A stretch of DNA of 64,000 nucleotides from Artemisia argyi (GCA_030686995.1 CM060709.1:306485857-306549856), one strand, 5' to 3'. Counted from the first letter of the stretch, positions 45,331-58,538 are shown. The notes: generated from the letters alone by a model not told the origin. A program made the numbers and translations.

Positions 45331-45582
45331 TGACGACGTCAAGACTTCACACATGATGGCGTCAAGCTTGGCAAAAGAGGTGGAAGTGGAAAATACACGT
45401 GACGGCCCAGAACATTTTTAGTGTAATTGACCGACGGCGTCACCAAGGCCGTCAGGGTCATTTTGCAAGTGACGGCCTAGAGCTTAATTTCTACATGAAG
45501 GCCTCAAGACTGGATCTAGGCAATACGACCCTTAATTTGGCGGCGAGTTGACGGCGTCAGAAGCTTCACCGTGACGCTGTCA
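45331..45582 (+). promoter_or_regulatory. U3 TGACG/CGTCA array of the 5' LTR of G
   Basis: Same design as in the minus-strand elements: a distal 23-bp pair, scattered half-sites (TGACGGCC and GGCCGTCA types), and a proximal 23-bp pair ending ~12 bp before the TATA stretch. The 11-mers differ in their central bases from those of LTR A-F but the spacing is the same. Confidence 0.7.
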
Positions 45583-45708
45583 GGATGTATTCTCTCTATA
45601 TATATTTTCCAATTTTTCATTCATTATGTGTGGAACATTAGGAGAACTTCGGAGAGCTTAAACCCTAGACGAATTTTCTGTAAAAATAAGGGTTTCAACC
45701 CTTGTTCC

Positions 45709-46425
45709 TGTTGGAGTATGCTCGTGTCATAATAAATAATTATATGGCTAGACATATGTGAGCCTATGGGGTCACACACATATACACTTAGGTACCTCTT
45801 TATGTTGTATTTATTGTACTTACGACATGTAAATAAGCTTACGTAACTTGGGATCACTATCGGGCTTCCAATGATTAAGTAATGTACTTAATCCATTGGA
45901 CTTGGAAAACAAATGGGAAGCCCATTTGGGGCCCTATGGTGGCCGGCCTAAAGGGAGGGTCAAAGGGGGGTTATGGTTGAATTAATTATCTAATTAAAAG
46001 GGATTTAAAATCTACTCTTAAGGATAACTAATTACCAAAAACTCTCTCCTCTCTCCCCTCTCTTCCTTGTACGGCACAAACACCAAACCCAATTAGGGTT
46101 TTGGTTTCCTTGATCAATTCCTTTGATTCTTGATTAATCAAAGGTCATTTGACGGTTACGGGTAGAAGGACTAGCATCCAAGAGGTATACGGTGAGGTGT
46201 AGTGTGGACAATTCATAGAGGTGATCAACCTTATTGATCATTTGGGTTTCTCATTCCATTCGTGGGTATTGGTATTGGCGGTGATTCCCGGTACACGCTA
46301 CAAAGGTATAACTATCTTGTTTATCTTATTGATTGATCATATGGCTATATGAGATCCGTGTGGGTGATGTTGTTCCGCTGCGTTTATTTGATTTATATAT
46401 ATTTTATATTCATACATCACCTATA
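45709..46425 (+). mobile_element. 5' LTR of Z
   Basis: 717 bp. Differences from the 3' LTR seen: G/A near base 16, C/T in 'gtacggcac', G/T in 'atcttgttta'. Confidence 0.9.
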
Positions 46426-46426
46426 G

Positions 46427-46440
46427 TGGTATCATGAGCC
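46427..46440 (+). other. Primer binding site of Z (Met-tRNA type)
   Basis: TGGTATCATGAGCC lies one base after the LTR. It differs from TGGTATCAGAGC by an inserted T, a variant seen in some copia groups (from memory). Confidence 0.7.
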
Positions 46441-49400
46441 ATCATATGTGCCATATGATTATCGGGTATGCATAAAAATGGCTAAATCGGGTGTTTTTTG
46501 ATGATTTTTGAAGTCATGGTTAAAACAGCCCTAGGGCTCCAATTTTTCTCTCATAGGACGACCCTTTAGGGGTCTTATGATCTGCACTTTTTGGTCCCAT
46601 GGCCATTTGTTATGCATACGCTAATTGGTTACTTGTCAGGTACGTGAAAAATGGCCTAAAACGCGTGTTTTTGATCGGTTTTTGAAACGGTTTTAATTCA
46701 GCCCCTAAGGCCATATTTTCTGTGGTTAAATGGTATTTGGAAGGTCCTAATATCAGTGGGTTTTGACCCTTAAGTCATAGGAAACACGTACCTAACGGGG
46801 TTTTAATTCTTGTCAATTAATTTCTTCGTTTTCGTTGGCTAACAATTTAATTCTTGTTATTATTTTGTTTTCCATGCCAAATACATGCATGTTTGTCCAT
46901 GGAGTTAGCCAACACCTTGTTTCATTCATAATATTATGGTATTTTTATGCTTATATGCAAAGCCGATGAAAACCTAGACCACTTGTGCATTGAATGGTTG
47001 GTTATGTTGTTTAATTTCGTGTTTTGGGGTTTTTGCCATTGTTTCGGCATTTATGTAATTATATTCTTTTGGTTGTAGCCATTGTTTGGGCACTTTTACA
47101 ATAGATTAAAAGTAGATTAATTGTATTTTACTTTCAATATAATGTAATCGTGGCTTGGTGGTGAAAGGCGAAAGAGTTAAAGACGTTTTTGCCGAAAAAT
47201 GACTGCTGGAACACCAGTTGGTAAAACGGAGTTTCCCGGTGATTGGTAAGGTATTTTTGGCTGAAATTTTATTTGTAGGTACCCAAGACATGGGCCTACA
47301 ACTTTCTAGTTTTGAGCTAAGCCCGGGGAAGCCTCCATCATGGACTTTTGGGCCCTCTAACACAGAAATTTTGGAAGGACAGAAACTGCTTTTCATGTAC
47401 ATCATGAGTTTCCTACTTGCTCTTGATTGTCTTGGAGCAAGTGGGAGTCCTCCGTGTGGTTGTGTGGTTGTCCCTAGTTGACTCTTGGTTCTCGTGATGG
47501 CTCACGAGACCAAGCATAGGTTTTTTCATCGGTTGAGGCTTTGCATATTGTGGTTGTGTGTTTGTTTTGCTTTTTATATATCTTGTTTCATATGTAAAAT
47601 TGCAAATAGTTTTCTATAAAACTTAAAACGAAACACAAACCATTTTCAAAACTAAGTCTTATGATTTAGTTTTACTAAGTTTTTGAAACTTAAAATCATT
47701 GTTTCTTAAAATAACACCTAAACTTGTTATGTATGTTATTTTATTTATGTATTGTCCAAACTTTATTATCCACGTAGGATTTATATTAGTCATGAAAATG
47801 GACAACTTGACACACATAAATTAAAACAATGATTAGACTTAAGTTAAGAAATGTTTTTAACTTGTGCTACGAAGGGTGAATGCATGCTCTTTTCGTACAC
47901 CTTTTGATTTACATCAAAACTTTTACCCGTCAAAATTTAAGTCACGCCGTCCAATTTTGAGAACACTTGCAATTACTTTTTGCCTATGCGTGGGACCTAG
48001 GTTGAATTGTAACCCAAGGTGACTATTATCTATGCGTGGGACCTAGATATATTCTCGCACGTTCTCAAATTGGATGACTTAATCGAGTTAAGCGGTGAGA
48101 CCTTGACCCGAGGCAAAGATGGGACTAAACATGCCTACATGACACTAGTTGTTTGACATTAGATGCCATGAGTCCCATAAGGATCTAAGAGTTGCACTTG
48201 TAATGCAATTGGTGATCGTCGCCTACCAATTGAATCTACTATTGCTAGCAGATCAACTGATGTGATAGTAGAAGCACAATGTGGATCTTAGCCTTTTACG
48301 TAAATTAATTGTTTTAAAATTGTAAACATGGGGTAATTAATTTATAAAAGGATAATTATCGAAAATACTAAATATGAACTTTGAGAATTCAATTAATGAA
48401 TTAATGCAACACAAATCGTAAACAAAAGTTTGTTCTTTTATTGTTAAAAGGATCAAACTAAGTCTTCCTTTCCTTGTAAGAAAGAGACTTATCCTATCCT
48501 TTTCCTTATGAGGAAAAGCCATAATAGGAATATTTGAATTATCCTAATTCTAATCAAACTCAAAGCACACATACTCTAGAAATCGTGATGTCTTGTAAAG
48601 TCGAAACGGTTAAGTATGTTTGCACATCTTATTATTTCAAGTTCGTTTTATAACCCTAGTTCCGGTTTTGAAACCTTCAAGAAATATAAGATATTTGGAT
48701 AACTATAGAACATGTTTTCTATAGCTACCAAACTAATATGAGTTAAAATAATTAGAAAACGGAAATATCAATAAACCGAAAAGTGGTAAAGGCAATTACT
48801 AGCATGATTACCTAGCAATGTGTCTTAACCCGATAAACATGGAGGAACTGCATGCCTAATTTTCAAGTTTAAAATAATGGCTAGCCCATCATCTATATAT
48901 TAGAACTTGATGCTCTTCCTTGAATACCTAAGTACATGTTACTAGTCATAGTGACTCCCATTAGCAATAATGTGTAGATATTCAAAGAAAGCAGGAAAGT
49001 ATCCAATCATCACTCACTCTCCACTGCTGATGTAACACTTTTAATGTTGTCTAATCCAGTGGGAGCTACATGATTGTATTACTGGTGACGAAACACATGT
49101 AATGTTCTCTAATCCAGTGGGAGTTGTAAGCTCTATTAACTTACAAGTTGCCTATCTTATTTCTAGATTGTCTTGAAATAATACATTACTTTCCACATAT
49201 GAAGCATCAAAATTTTTATGTGAACCATTTCATGAATTTTATTAGATAACTTGTCGCGTTCCTGATGTTGCTTCCTGAAATGTTATCAATAAAATTGTTA
49301 TGCATGATTCATTATAAAAGCGATAAAGTTCTACATATCTATATTTTGATTTTGACTAAAATCATATGTTATCTGTGACATTGTCATATTTGCTTGCATA

Positions 49401-52400
49401 ATGTTGTGCCATGCACAAGTGGGAGAAATCTTAATTGTGTGCAAGGTACAACATATAACAATATGACTAATGGTTTTTCTTGACTGCAAGATAAGAAAAT
49501 AAGGTTCTACTAGGACTTATACACATAAAATGTATGTTGCCCTAATTAGAAAAAATGTCAAGATAACATGAAAAGTTACTTCAACATATTTGCTGAATTG
49601 TTTAGTAATTATGATTATGTCTTCTTGTAAATTCATAATCATGAAGTATGTAATTAACTTGAAATTACTATTGAGGCCAATTATCGGCACTCATAATTAC
49701 TTTAGTTGAATATGTTTAGGTCTCTTGTAAAGACATAAACATCAATTCCGTTAATTGTTGAAAGACTTATAACGTAAAGTAAAGACGTTAATTTGTTATG
49801 TCTTCTTGTTAAAGACATGTACACTTACGACGTATAATAAAATATTTAATTTTTATGTTTCTAGTTAAAACATACACATGAAGTCATTGACTTGGTCAAA
49901 GACTTTAAATATAAAGTATGCAGTAGGCTAAAAATACTATTGATGCCATCTGGTATGAATTGGTTGGCAGATACGTAAGCCAAAGAGTATAAGTTCATCT
50001 AATGAGTTGTGTGATTGTCTCACAATATCTATCCACGTGGAATACCACAACTTTATGGTATGTCCATCATGGATATTGTTTGATCTTTGATGACTTAAAC
50101 TCTTTTACCTCAAAAGCAATCAAGGTTAGAAAATTGGATGTGCCATGCGTACACCCAATATGGTTCCAACCCAGAAGGAATTTAAGACACCATTGTATTA
50201 TGGAATGGGATGAATCCCATTATGTCTTGATTGAAGTTCTGAATTTGTTAAATACCTAAGAGTAAGTAATTAACAAACTAGAATCAAGAACTAACGATGT
50301 ATTTTGGATGTCCCACTTGAAAACAATTTATTGTTAATCAAGATGCTGAGTACTTGGAGATTAGTCTCCACTTACAAAAGCAACTGAGAGCACCTTTAGA
50401 TCTTGAAGTCATTCAAGAGCTAAATACACAACCTTCTGAGTACACTTGCTAATGTCATTCTAAGGCTGAACATACATATGTTAAACCATAGATTGATATC
50501 TCACATTCATAAATCCGCAAGGATACCCCTAACACTTGAATGATATTTTTTATATCAATGTTAAGGGACATAAGTTGGAGGATCATAGTGAACCTGCTAA
50601 CTAAAGAGATGCATGATCAGATCTTGAATCTGATGAATAACTCAAAACTATGAATGTTAAGATGCAGTCCTTTAAAGATAATCACTCATGGAGCTTGATT
50701 GATCTCTTACCAAATCAGTTAGACTGTGAGGTTTAAAATGAGTTTCTTGAACTAGAAGACTCATAAGGACAAACTTGTACACATATTTAATGCATGCGTA
50801 GTAGAAGGGGTTTACTCATGCTCAAGAAATTGATTATGATTAAATCTTCATACTTACAAAAAAAAATTAAATGTATAAAGATGATTAATTGTCATACTTG
50901 TTTTCATGTAAATGAAATATGACAATAGGATTTTAGAACACTTTTGATTACTTTTGCGAGGACGATGAGTAATCAAAAGGGTTTATGAATCTGTATAATC
51001 TTTATTATGTATACAAGACATAAGAATCCAGGTATGGATTAGATCATGCATCTAGGAGCAGAGATCTTAATTTAATCATTAATTTGATTTTGATTAAATA
51101 AGAATACTCCCGAGAACTCAGAGTGCAAGTAGGATAAATGAATTTATTTTCTTAAATCTCATATGTTGTTAACATATAAGAAACAATATTCCATCTAAGC
51201 TAGACTTTAATCCTTAGCCTGGAATGAAGTTTTAATTAAGGAATTTAGGAAATAAAACATAAAACCTTGTTGCATGTGTTTATTAGAATAAACATAAGCG
51301 GTTAATAATCTAAACACAATATGATATGTCATTGAGGGGAGTCTCAATGATCAATCTTACATGATGAGATTGAATGCATGAATGGAAATCTTAAGTTTGA
51401 CTAAAGGATTCATTATGTAAGTCATATTATGTATTGGATTATTTATATCATTTGCATGAATGCAAGATGAGTTGATAACAACAAATATCTAAGTGAAAGT
51501 CGTTAGATAATTGTTAAACGAACAACCTAATGGACCTGCAAAGGACCAAATAGTTGTTCAAACGTTTACGGATATTTGAGGAGCTCTGTTATGTTTTCAT
51601 TCATTAATGCTTATATAACTGAGATGATGCTCAACCCTAGTCGTAGTAGGATGACATCATGAATGATGACACCTTTAACTAGATGTGCTCGATTGAGAGC
51701 ATTAATGCATTATACATTAAAAGAATAATAATACTTTACAGTTTAGGAAACTGTTATTATGACTGTCTAAAGTAGGTGTTTTGCTAGCTTCAAATACACT
51801 ATGGAATGTATTGTTGCATTACTCGTAATGTACTTGATTGCACACATACAAAATGACAATCATCATTCAAAACATTTTTTGAATTTTGAAACAAGTATTC
51901 TCAAAGTTTACTCAGATGACTACTTGTTCTCTTGTACAACAAAATTGATCATGGTGGAAACATCGGATTCTGATCTATATGTAGTCTTGTGCATATCTGT
52001 TTTTAGTATTTGGATAATGGAACTGTAAGCAGTCGTATTTTATAATGAATTGATATACCGGGTATTATCGTCTTCATTTATACTACTGTGTTCTGTATTT
52101 GCATGTTTAAATCTATGAATAATTTATTTATTCTAAAATTGTCCATTGCCAGTTGACGATACGGGAGTATCATCGAATTAAGGTAAATGTGAGCGTGTTG
52201 GTGATTTATTTGCCAAACTCATATGTTGTTCATTGTGATGAACATTGGACTGACCCAACCTTCGAGATTTCACTACATGGATCGGCGTCAATAGTGAATC
52301 TCGTAAATGGTTATGTCTCTTATCCTTAGACTTGAGATGCAAGTAGGTCTTGCATGTGCGGAATTTTATTCTTTGATATGGTTAAACGCTGTCCTGAATA

Positions 52401-52805
52401 AGGTAGTTATAAAAACCATTTTCAGGAGTGATTTGAAACACATGAATGACACGTGCAGTCAAAACAGGATTTGTTCCTCCACATGTCATGGAGTTAGATA
52501 CTATTGGGCCCCTCGATGAATTGAACAAATGTTTGTATGGCCGTACCCAAATGAGATTAAGATGACTCTTAATTCACTTGGTAATCTTGTTCAATATCTA
52601 GATCGAGAAACAGAATAGTTGAACAAATGGAATGACTTTGATCCATGTCTAGTGTTCAACATAGTATCTGTAACAAAAGGAAAGATGGCATTATAAACCA
52701 TTTAAATGAGAAGTTTAAGAAACTACCCTCACATATTTCTAGGGGCATTGGCGTGTTGCTAGACGCTAACCTTTGCTTGTATAATTACTTGATTATTATG
52801 ACGTC

Positions 52806-52817
52806 GCAAGTGGGAGC
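52806..52817 (+). other. Polypurine tract of Z
   Basis: GCAAGTGGGAGC directly abuts the 3' LTR. 'AAGTGGGAG' before TGTTGGA is the typical copia arrangement. Confidence 0.75.
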
Positions 52818-53534
52818 TGTTGGAGTATGCTCATGTCATAATAAATAATTATATGGCTAGACATATGTGAGCCTATGGGGTCACACACATATACACTTAG
52901 GTACCTCTTTATGTTGTATTTATTGTACTTACGACATGTAAATAAGCTTACGTAACTTGGGATCACTATCGGGCTTCCAATGATTAAGTAATGTACTTAA
53001 TCCATTGGACTTGGAAAACAAATGGGAAGCCCATTTGGGGCCCTATGGTGGCCGGCCTAAAGGGAGGGTCAAAGGGGGGTTATGGTTGAATTAATTATCT
53101 AATTAAAAGGGATTTAAAATCTACTCTTAAGGATAACTAATTACCAAAAACTCTCTCCTCTCTCCCCTCTCTTCCTTGTATGGCACAAACACCAAACCCA
53201 ATTAGGGTTTTGGTTTCCTTGATCAATTCCTTTGATTCTTGATTAATCAAAGGTCATTTGACGGTTACGGGTAGAAGGACTAGCATCCAAGAGGTATACG
53301 GTGAGGTGTAGTGTGGACAATTCATAGAGGTGATCAACCTTATTGATCATTTGGGTTTCTCATTCCATTCGTGGGTATTGGTATTGGCGGTGATTCCCGG
53401 TACACGCTACAAAGGTATAACTATCTTTTTTATCTTATTGATTGATCATATGGCTATATGAGATCCGTGTGGGTGATGTTGTTCCGCTGCGTTTATTTGA
53501 TTTATATATATTTTATATTCATACATCACCTATA
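52818..53534 (+). mobile_element. 3' LTR of Z
   Basis: 717 bp, TGTTGGAG...CACCTATA, followed by the target duplication GTTCC. Confidence 0.9.
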
Positions 53535-54416
53535 GTTCCATCCATGCTTAATTGAAGATAAGTTTTCCAATAATCATACGATATGTCTATGTGTTGTGTG
53601 ATTCTATCTTATGCTTGTCTTTGTTTTAACATGCTAGGTTAGGTTTTTATTGTGTTTGCTTAGACGTAGTGAAACCTATATGTTGATTATTGGTTGATGG
53701 TTTGTTTATAATTGTTGTGGATGATTGTATTCGATGTTAGGCTTAAGAAAACTGGCAGACTTCCATTGGTAACTTGCTTGAACGTCTTAAGAAACATGAC
53801 CGGAGGTGTACTACGATTTTTGGTTGTATTTAATGCATAAGTGAATTCTAGTGATCCCATGTTAGGAGTTTTTAGTCGGCTCGACATAGGAGTGAAGTAG
53901 GAGCTTATAGAGTTAGGGAATATTGTACACGGCCCTACGACTAGTATTAAGGAATATAACCCGTCATCTATGCAATTGTAACAAGCTAATCAACCGGTAA
54001 AAGATATCTAGGGAGTAATGAAATCTAAGTAAACACATCTTTTCTCATTATTGTTTCCACCACATAATTACATTAGTTTATTTTCATTTCTTTTTATTTT
54101 ATTTTGATTGCATCTTTAGTTATTTGGGTTAGTTGACTAGCAACTAATTCCGCCCACTCCTTCAAAACCCGAGATTTTACTTGCTTTCATAAATTATAAA
54201 AATACAAAAAGAATCATCCCTCACCTCTAGACCTAGTTTAGTAGGCTTTCTAATCCTAGCGACACTATTCCTGAGTTGAACGATCAATCCCCCGGTACTT
54301 GTCACTATACTATACTACAACGATCAGGTACACTGCCTGGCGGGGATCGCAAGCTTCTCAAGATGCCTTGAGAGGTTAAACCTGTTGCGAGGGCGTAATG
54401 CCGCGTATCAAGTTTT

Positions 54417-54435
54417 TGGTGCCGCAGCCCGGGGA
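54417..54435 (+). other. Primer binding site of G (tRNA-Asp type)
   Basis: TGGTGCCGCAGCCCGGGGA begins six bases after the LTR end. It is the same site as in C-F and D-E with a C-to-T change in TGGCGCC. A short leader with 'ttattaggtctacttgctagat' shared with the other elements follows, then the gag ATG at 54582. Confidence 0.75.
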
Positions 54436-54581
54436 ATAGTTATTGTCTAGGTTAGAATTTCTTTTTATTAGGTCTACTTGCTAGATTTCTTTCTAGTAAG
54501 ATTTTTATTTATATTTTTAGGTTTTCTTTAGTATATCTCATTTCTCTGTTCCTTTGTTCGTAACCATTACCATTCGCCATC

Positions 54582-55640
54582 ATGGCAAATGAAGATCTCT
54601 CTAACCTTAGAATCACTAGGAGTCGTAGTTCTGTAAGAAATCTTGTTTTGCCATATACAGAACCTGAAAGGGAAATGCATTGGCTAAAGCAATCTCTTCC
54701 AACACCCGAACCCTCTGGCATAGCCATCAACTTTGATGAGGCTCTTTCTGAAGAAGATTCTGATAATCACTTCACACCCTCTAGCCCCCAATCCAACCAC
54801 GATATGAGCACCCCCGAAACTCCCACCCCTAAGCGCCTTAAGGACTATTTTTCCTCGAATCCTCGCAGCTTCTCAAATGCCATTGTTTTCCCAAACAAAC
54901 GCACCGATGAGGTCTTGCGTACAAACGCTGTCTGGCTTGTCCAAAGTGTATGCAAGTTTCATGGGTTGCAAACCGATGACCCAATTCAACATATTAGGGA
55001 TTTCTTGAAGATAGTAGACACCGTCCACACGGACGGGGCCACTAGAAACACGTCCCGATTATGATTCTTTACTTTCACCCTTCATGAAAAAGCCAATGAG
55101 TGGTATGATAAACTTCCCTCCGAGTCTATTTTTACATGGGAGCAACTTATCTCCAAGTTTTTTGAGAAGTTCTTCCCAGCAGGGAAAACCTCAGCATTTA
55201 GAGATAGGATCCTCCGTTTCCGAAAGGGAAAAGACGAACCCATCTATAAATCATGGATTAGATTCAAGGATCTAATAAGACAAGTCCCCCATCATGGCAT
55301 AGAGCTTTGGCTTCTGGTCCAAATCTTCTATGACAACGTCTCCCCAAATGACCAGAACGGAATCAATAATTCGAGGAAAGGGAAAATAGCCAATCTAAGC
55401 ACCGAGGAAGGGTAGAATAGGATTGAGGAATATGCTCAAGACCAAGACGATACTTGGGATGAACCCGATTTGACTATGAACATATCCAAAATCGCACAAA
55501 CACCCTCGGATCGGTTGAGGAAACTTCACGAAAGGGTGTCATACCTTACAGGGTCGCGAGCAACTAAACAACTTTCAAACCCTTACTTGATCTGCGACTA
55601 CTGTGGGGGCCCGCATGAAGTAGAAGAATGCGGAGGATAA
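54582..55640 (+). pseudogene. gag of Athila element G (with stops)
   Basis: Structural protein that builds the virus-like particle. Start ATG at 54582, about 170 bp after the LTR. The first ~130 codons are Ser/Pro-rich and acidic. The gag core follows: VCKFHGLQTDDPIQHIRDFLKIVDT, then (after TGA at 55062) HEKANEWYDKLPSESIFTWEQL..FF.KFFPAGK and RFKDLIRQVPHHGIELWLLVQIFYD. A zinc knuckle CDYCGGPHEVEEC (CX2CX3HX4C) starts at 55593. In-frame stops at 55062 (probably from CGA), 55413 and 55638. It is recognisably homologous to the C-F gag in the HG(L/I).L..QIFYD block, but otherwise diverged. Confidence 0.85.
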
Positions 55641-57398
55641 ATCACGACCGAATATGTGTGTTTGTCGAGACATGAAATCTTCGATGACCCCTCCCTTTTG
55701 CCTTTTTACCAAAACGATGATTATACCCTTTGGGGGAATTTGGTGAAAAGAAAAGAAGGAGAGGAAGGCACTGACTTCAAAATTAGGAGCACTATTGAGG
55801 ATGACCTTGGACACTTTACTCAAGAAAAAGTCTTATAATTGAAAGGGCTTGACGAGCTCATCACTGAACAACAGAATGACATGGAAAAATGGTTCAAAAA
55901 ACTTAATGCCACCCTTGATGGCCATAACAGGCCCCCAGTAATCCAAAAAGATCCCTTGCTCGCTGTTACTACTCGAGCTGGAACAACAACCAAGGAACCT
56001 CCTTATCCGAGCCAACATCCTGTCGCCATTGAGCCAAATAATCCCCACGAGGAGGAAGTTAATGTGAGCAACGAGGCTCCAGAACAACCTCCTCTGATGA
56101 CCCCATCTCCACCAACCCCACCTAACCAACCTGTGAGAATCCCATTTCCATCCCGCCTAAAAAATCAGAAGATTAAGAACGATAATAAGAGATTCTTGTC
56201 ATATCTAAAAGATTGAGTAGTCACCATACCTCTCCTTGATGCTTGCTTTCACATGCCCAAGTATAGCTTATACTTCAAAAGATTGCTTGCCAACCGAAAG
56301 AAACTCGAGGGTCTTGTGACTCTGGGAGAAGAATGTTCGGTGGTGACCCAACAACGGCTACCAAAAAAGGTAGACGACCCAGGCAGCTTCACCTTGCCCT
56401 GTTCCAAAGGATCTCTATCGATAAAGAATGCTCTTGCCGATTGAGGGGCAATCATCAACCTCATGCCCTACTCCATGTTCCTCAAACTAGGGTATTTCAG
56501 ATTAAAACCAACCCATATGAACATCCAACTCGCCGATAAATTGGTCAAATATCCCTTGGGGGATATGCGAGAATGTGCTAGTTAAAGTAGGGTAGTTCAA
56601 ATTTCCGGTTGACTTCGTGATCTTGGAAATGGAGGAGGATGACCTGGTGCCCATCATCTTAGGGAGACCCTTTCTTGTCACCGCTCGTGCAGTTATCGAT
56701 GTTCACGACGGCAAGTTAACCTCGCGAGTAGGGACCGATTGCTTGACCTTTGATATTAAAGACACTATGAACCTATCTCTCGAAGCAGCTAACCGGCTCT
56801 ATTTCATCAGAGAGGTCAATGAATTAACTAATGTCATTGACAACTATGTTGATGAACAAATCGAAGAGGGCTGGTTGCGGCGTGAGGTCTTTCTCCCCAT
56901 AATGGAGAAGGAGAAGACGGAGGGAATTAGCGCAGTCTCCTTGTATCCCAAACAAGAGACCACTGAACCGCTTGAACTTCGTAAACCCGAAAACAAGCTA
57001 AAGCCCTCCATTATCGAACCACCCAAGCTAGAACTTAAAGAACTCCAAAACAACTTGGAATATGCTTTCCTCCATGCAAAAGATCAAGTGCCAGTGATCA
57101 TAAATTTTTCCCTTGAACGTGGGCAAAAGGATAAACTCTTAGGAGTTTTAAAGAAATATAAGGGAGTACTTGCATGGAGTGTAGCCGACATTAAGGGGAT
57201 TGACTCGACCTTCTGCACGCATAAGATTCTTATGGAAGAAGACTATAAACCGGCCGTGCAACCCCAGAGGTGGGTAAATCCCAGCATTAAGGAGGTGGTG
57301 AAAAAGGAAGTTATCAAACTCTTGGATGCAGGGCTGATCTACCGCTTTCGGATAGCCCGTGGGTTAGTCCTGTACAGGTTGTACCAAAGAAAGGAGGG
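55641..57398 (+). pseudogene. gag C-terminus, protease and pre-RT region of G
   Basis: The same frame as gag runs to 56444 with stops at 55836, 56214 and 56442. A Pro-rich linker (56000-56150) precedes the protease. The active site reads NALAD-stop-GAIINLMPYSM: the codon inside D-x-G is TGA at 56442. A frameshift near 56565 and a TAG at 56593 precede the flap and ILGRPFLVTARAVIDV (56617 on), the second protease hallmark. Then come the RT approach KYKGVLAWSVADIKGI and PQRWVNPSIKEVVKKEVIKLLDAGLIY. A one-base deletion at about 57342 shifts the frame into the RT ORF at 57399. The enzyme would cut the polyprotein; this copy cannot. Confidence 0.8.
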
Positions 57399-58538
57399 AT
57401 GACTGTGGTGAAAAATGACAACGGTGAAATGGTACCCAAGAGAACGGTTACCGGTTGGCGGCTATGCATCGATTATAGAAAGCTCAATGATGCCACCAGA
57501 GAGGGTCACTTTCCCCTCCCGTTCATTGACCAAATGTTGGAAAGATTAGCCGGGGATGAGTACTACTGTTTCTTGGATGGATTCTCAGGATATTTCCAAA
57601 TCCCCATTGCCCCTGAGGCCCAAGAAAAAACCACATTTACTTGCCCTTATGGAAAATTCGCCTATAAGAGAATGCCTTTTGGGCTATGTAACGCTCCCGT
57701 CACTTTTCAGCGATGTATGACCGCAATCTTTCACGAGTTAATGGAAGACAACATGGAAGTTTTCATGGATGATTTCTCGGTCTTCAGGAACTCTTTCAAC
57801 CGCTGTCTCTCTAACCTTGAAAAAATGCTCAAACGTTGCGAGGAGACCAACTTGGTCCTAAATTGGGAGAAATGCCATTTTATGGTAAAAGAAGGGATTG
57901 TGCTATGGCATAAGGTCTCGAGAAATGGGATTGAGGTAGACCAAGCAAAGGTTGAAGCTATATCTAAACTACCTTATCCCACTACTGTCAAGGCAATATG
58001 TAGCTTCTTGGGTCATGCCGGTTTCTACAGAAGGTTCATTAAGGACTTATCTAAAATAGCTCGGCCAATGACTCAATTGCTTGTAAAGGATGCCCCTTTC
58101 GATTTCTCTCAAGAATGCAAGGATGCATTCAATCTCTTGAAAAAGGAACTCACACAAGCCCCAATCATGATTACACCTAACAGGGAATTACATTTTGAAA
58201 TCATGTGTGACGCTAGCGACTATGCTGTTGGAGCAGTATTAGGCCAAAGGCTTAACAAACAATTCCAACCAATACACTATGCTAGCAAAACTATGAATCC
58301 CGCTCAAGAGAACTATTCTACCACCGAAAAGGAACTATTAGCCGTGGTGTTCGCTTTCGAAAAATTCTACCAATATCTTGTCCTTTCAAAAACTGTTGTT
58401 TTTACTGATCATTCGGCTTTTCGATACCTTTTTGCTAAGCAAGACGCTAAACCACGACTACTTCGGTGGATCTTGTGGTTACAAGAATTCGATTTTGAAA
58501 TTCGTGATAAAAAGGGGGGCAGAGAATTTAGCTGCTGA
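57399..58538 (+). pseudogene. Reverse transcriptase-RNase H of Athila element G
   Basis: Open for 379 codons, the best preserved part. RT: TGWRLCIDYRKLN (18-30), LDGFSGY (59-65), RMPFGLCNAP (91-100) and catalytic FMDD (122-125), where Athila normally has (F/Y)MDD (family knowledge). GIVLWHKVS has Trp where Gly is usual. RNase H: MCDASDYAVGAVLGQ (D271), TTEKELLAVVFAFEKF (E310/E312) and FTDHSA (D337). The upstream frameshift (about 57342) removes the natural start, and an extra G in the G-run at 58513-58518 ends the ORF at 58538 instead of continuing into integrase. The residues needed for polymerase are visible, but the protein could not be made whole. Confidence 0.9.

Larger units (their letters stand above)
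46426..52817 (+). pseudogene. Interior of Z with fragmentary Ty1/copia pol
   Basis: No continuous frame. At 50653-50757 one frame reads MQSFKDNHSWSLIDLLPNQ, like the start of copia RT (EMQSMKxNxVWxLVDLP). At about 51032-51060 YGLDHASRSRDL resembles the RT motif YGLKQASRxWN. A run at 50150-50220 may be the end of integrase, but weakly. 48000-48060 carries 'tatgcgtgggacctag' twice, and 49040-49130 carries 'gttctctaatccagtgggag' twice. 46432-48300 has nothing recognisable. Confidence 0.6.
45709..53534 (+). mobile_element. Ty1/copia-related element Z with near-identical LTRs and decayed interior
   Basis: The exact duplication GTTCC lies at 45704-45708 and 53535-53539, inside the 5' LTR of G. Two LTRs of 717 bp (45709-46425, 52818-53534) differ at only three positions by my reading. 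They start TGTTGGAGTATG but end CACCTATA, so the termini are TG...TA. The primer site follows the first LTR, and AAGTGGGAGC precedes the second, the usual copia polypurine context. The 6.4-kb interior has no long ORF, only scattered RT remnants, so Z moved with help from another element. Confidence 0.85.
45127..54410 (+). mobile_element. 5' LTR of G (interrupted by Z)
   Basis: The pieces 45127-45708 and 53535-54410 join to ~1.45 kb, matching 62403-63856. It starts TGATAAGGTGAAAAGTGTACC and ends GCCGCGTATCA. The TGACG array in the first piece (45331-45582) has 23-bp pairs 45331/45354 and 45549/45572, followed by a TATA-like CTATATATAT near 45595. Confidence 0.85.

Noticed and set aside
47218..47481. 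87-aa ORF in the interior of Z
   Set aside because: No similarity to copia proteins recognised; its antisense ORF is equally long and both are probably chance.
50002..50259. 85-aa ORF in Z as integrase
   Set aside because: No D-D-E or zinc motif can be placed; at best a remnant, so not called as a gene.
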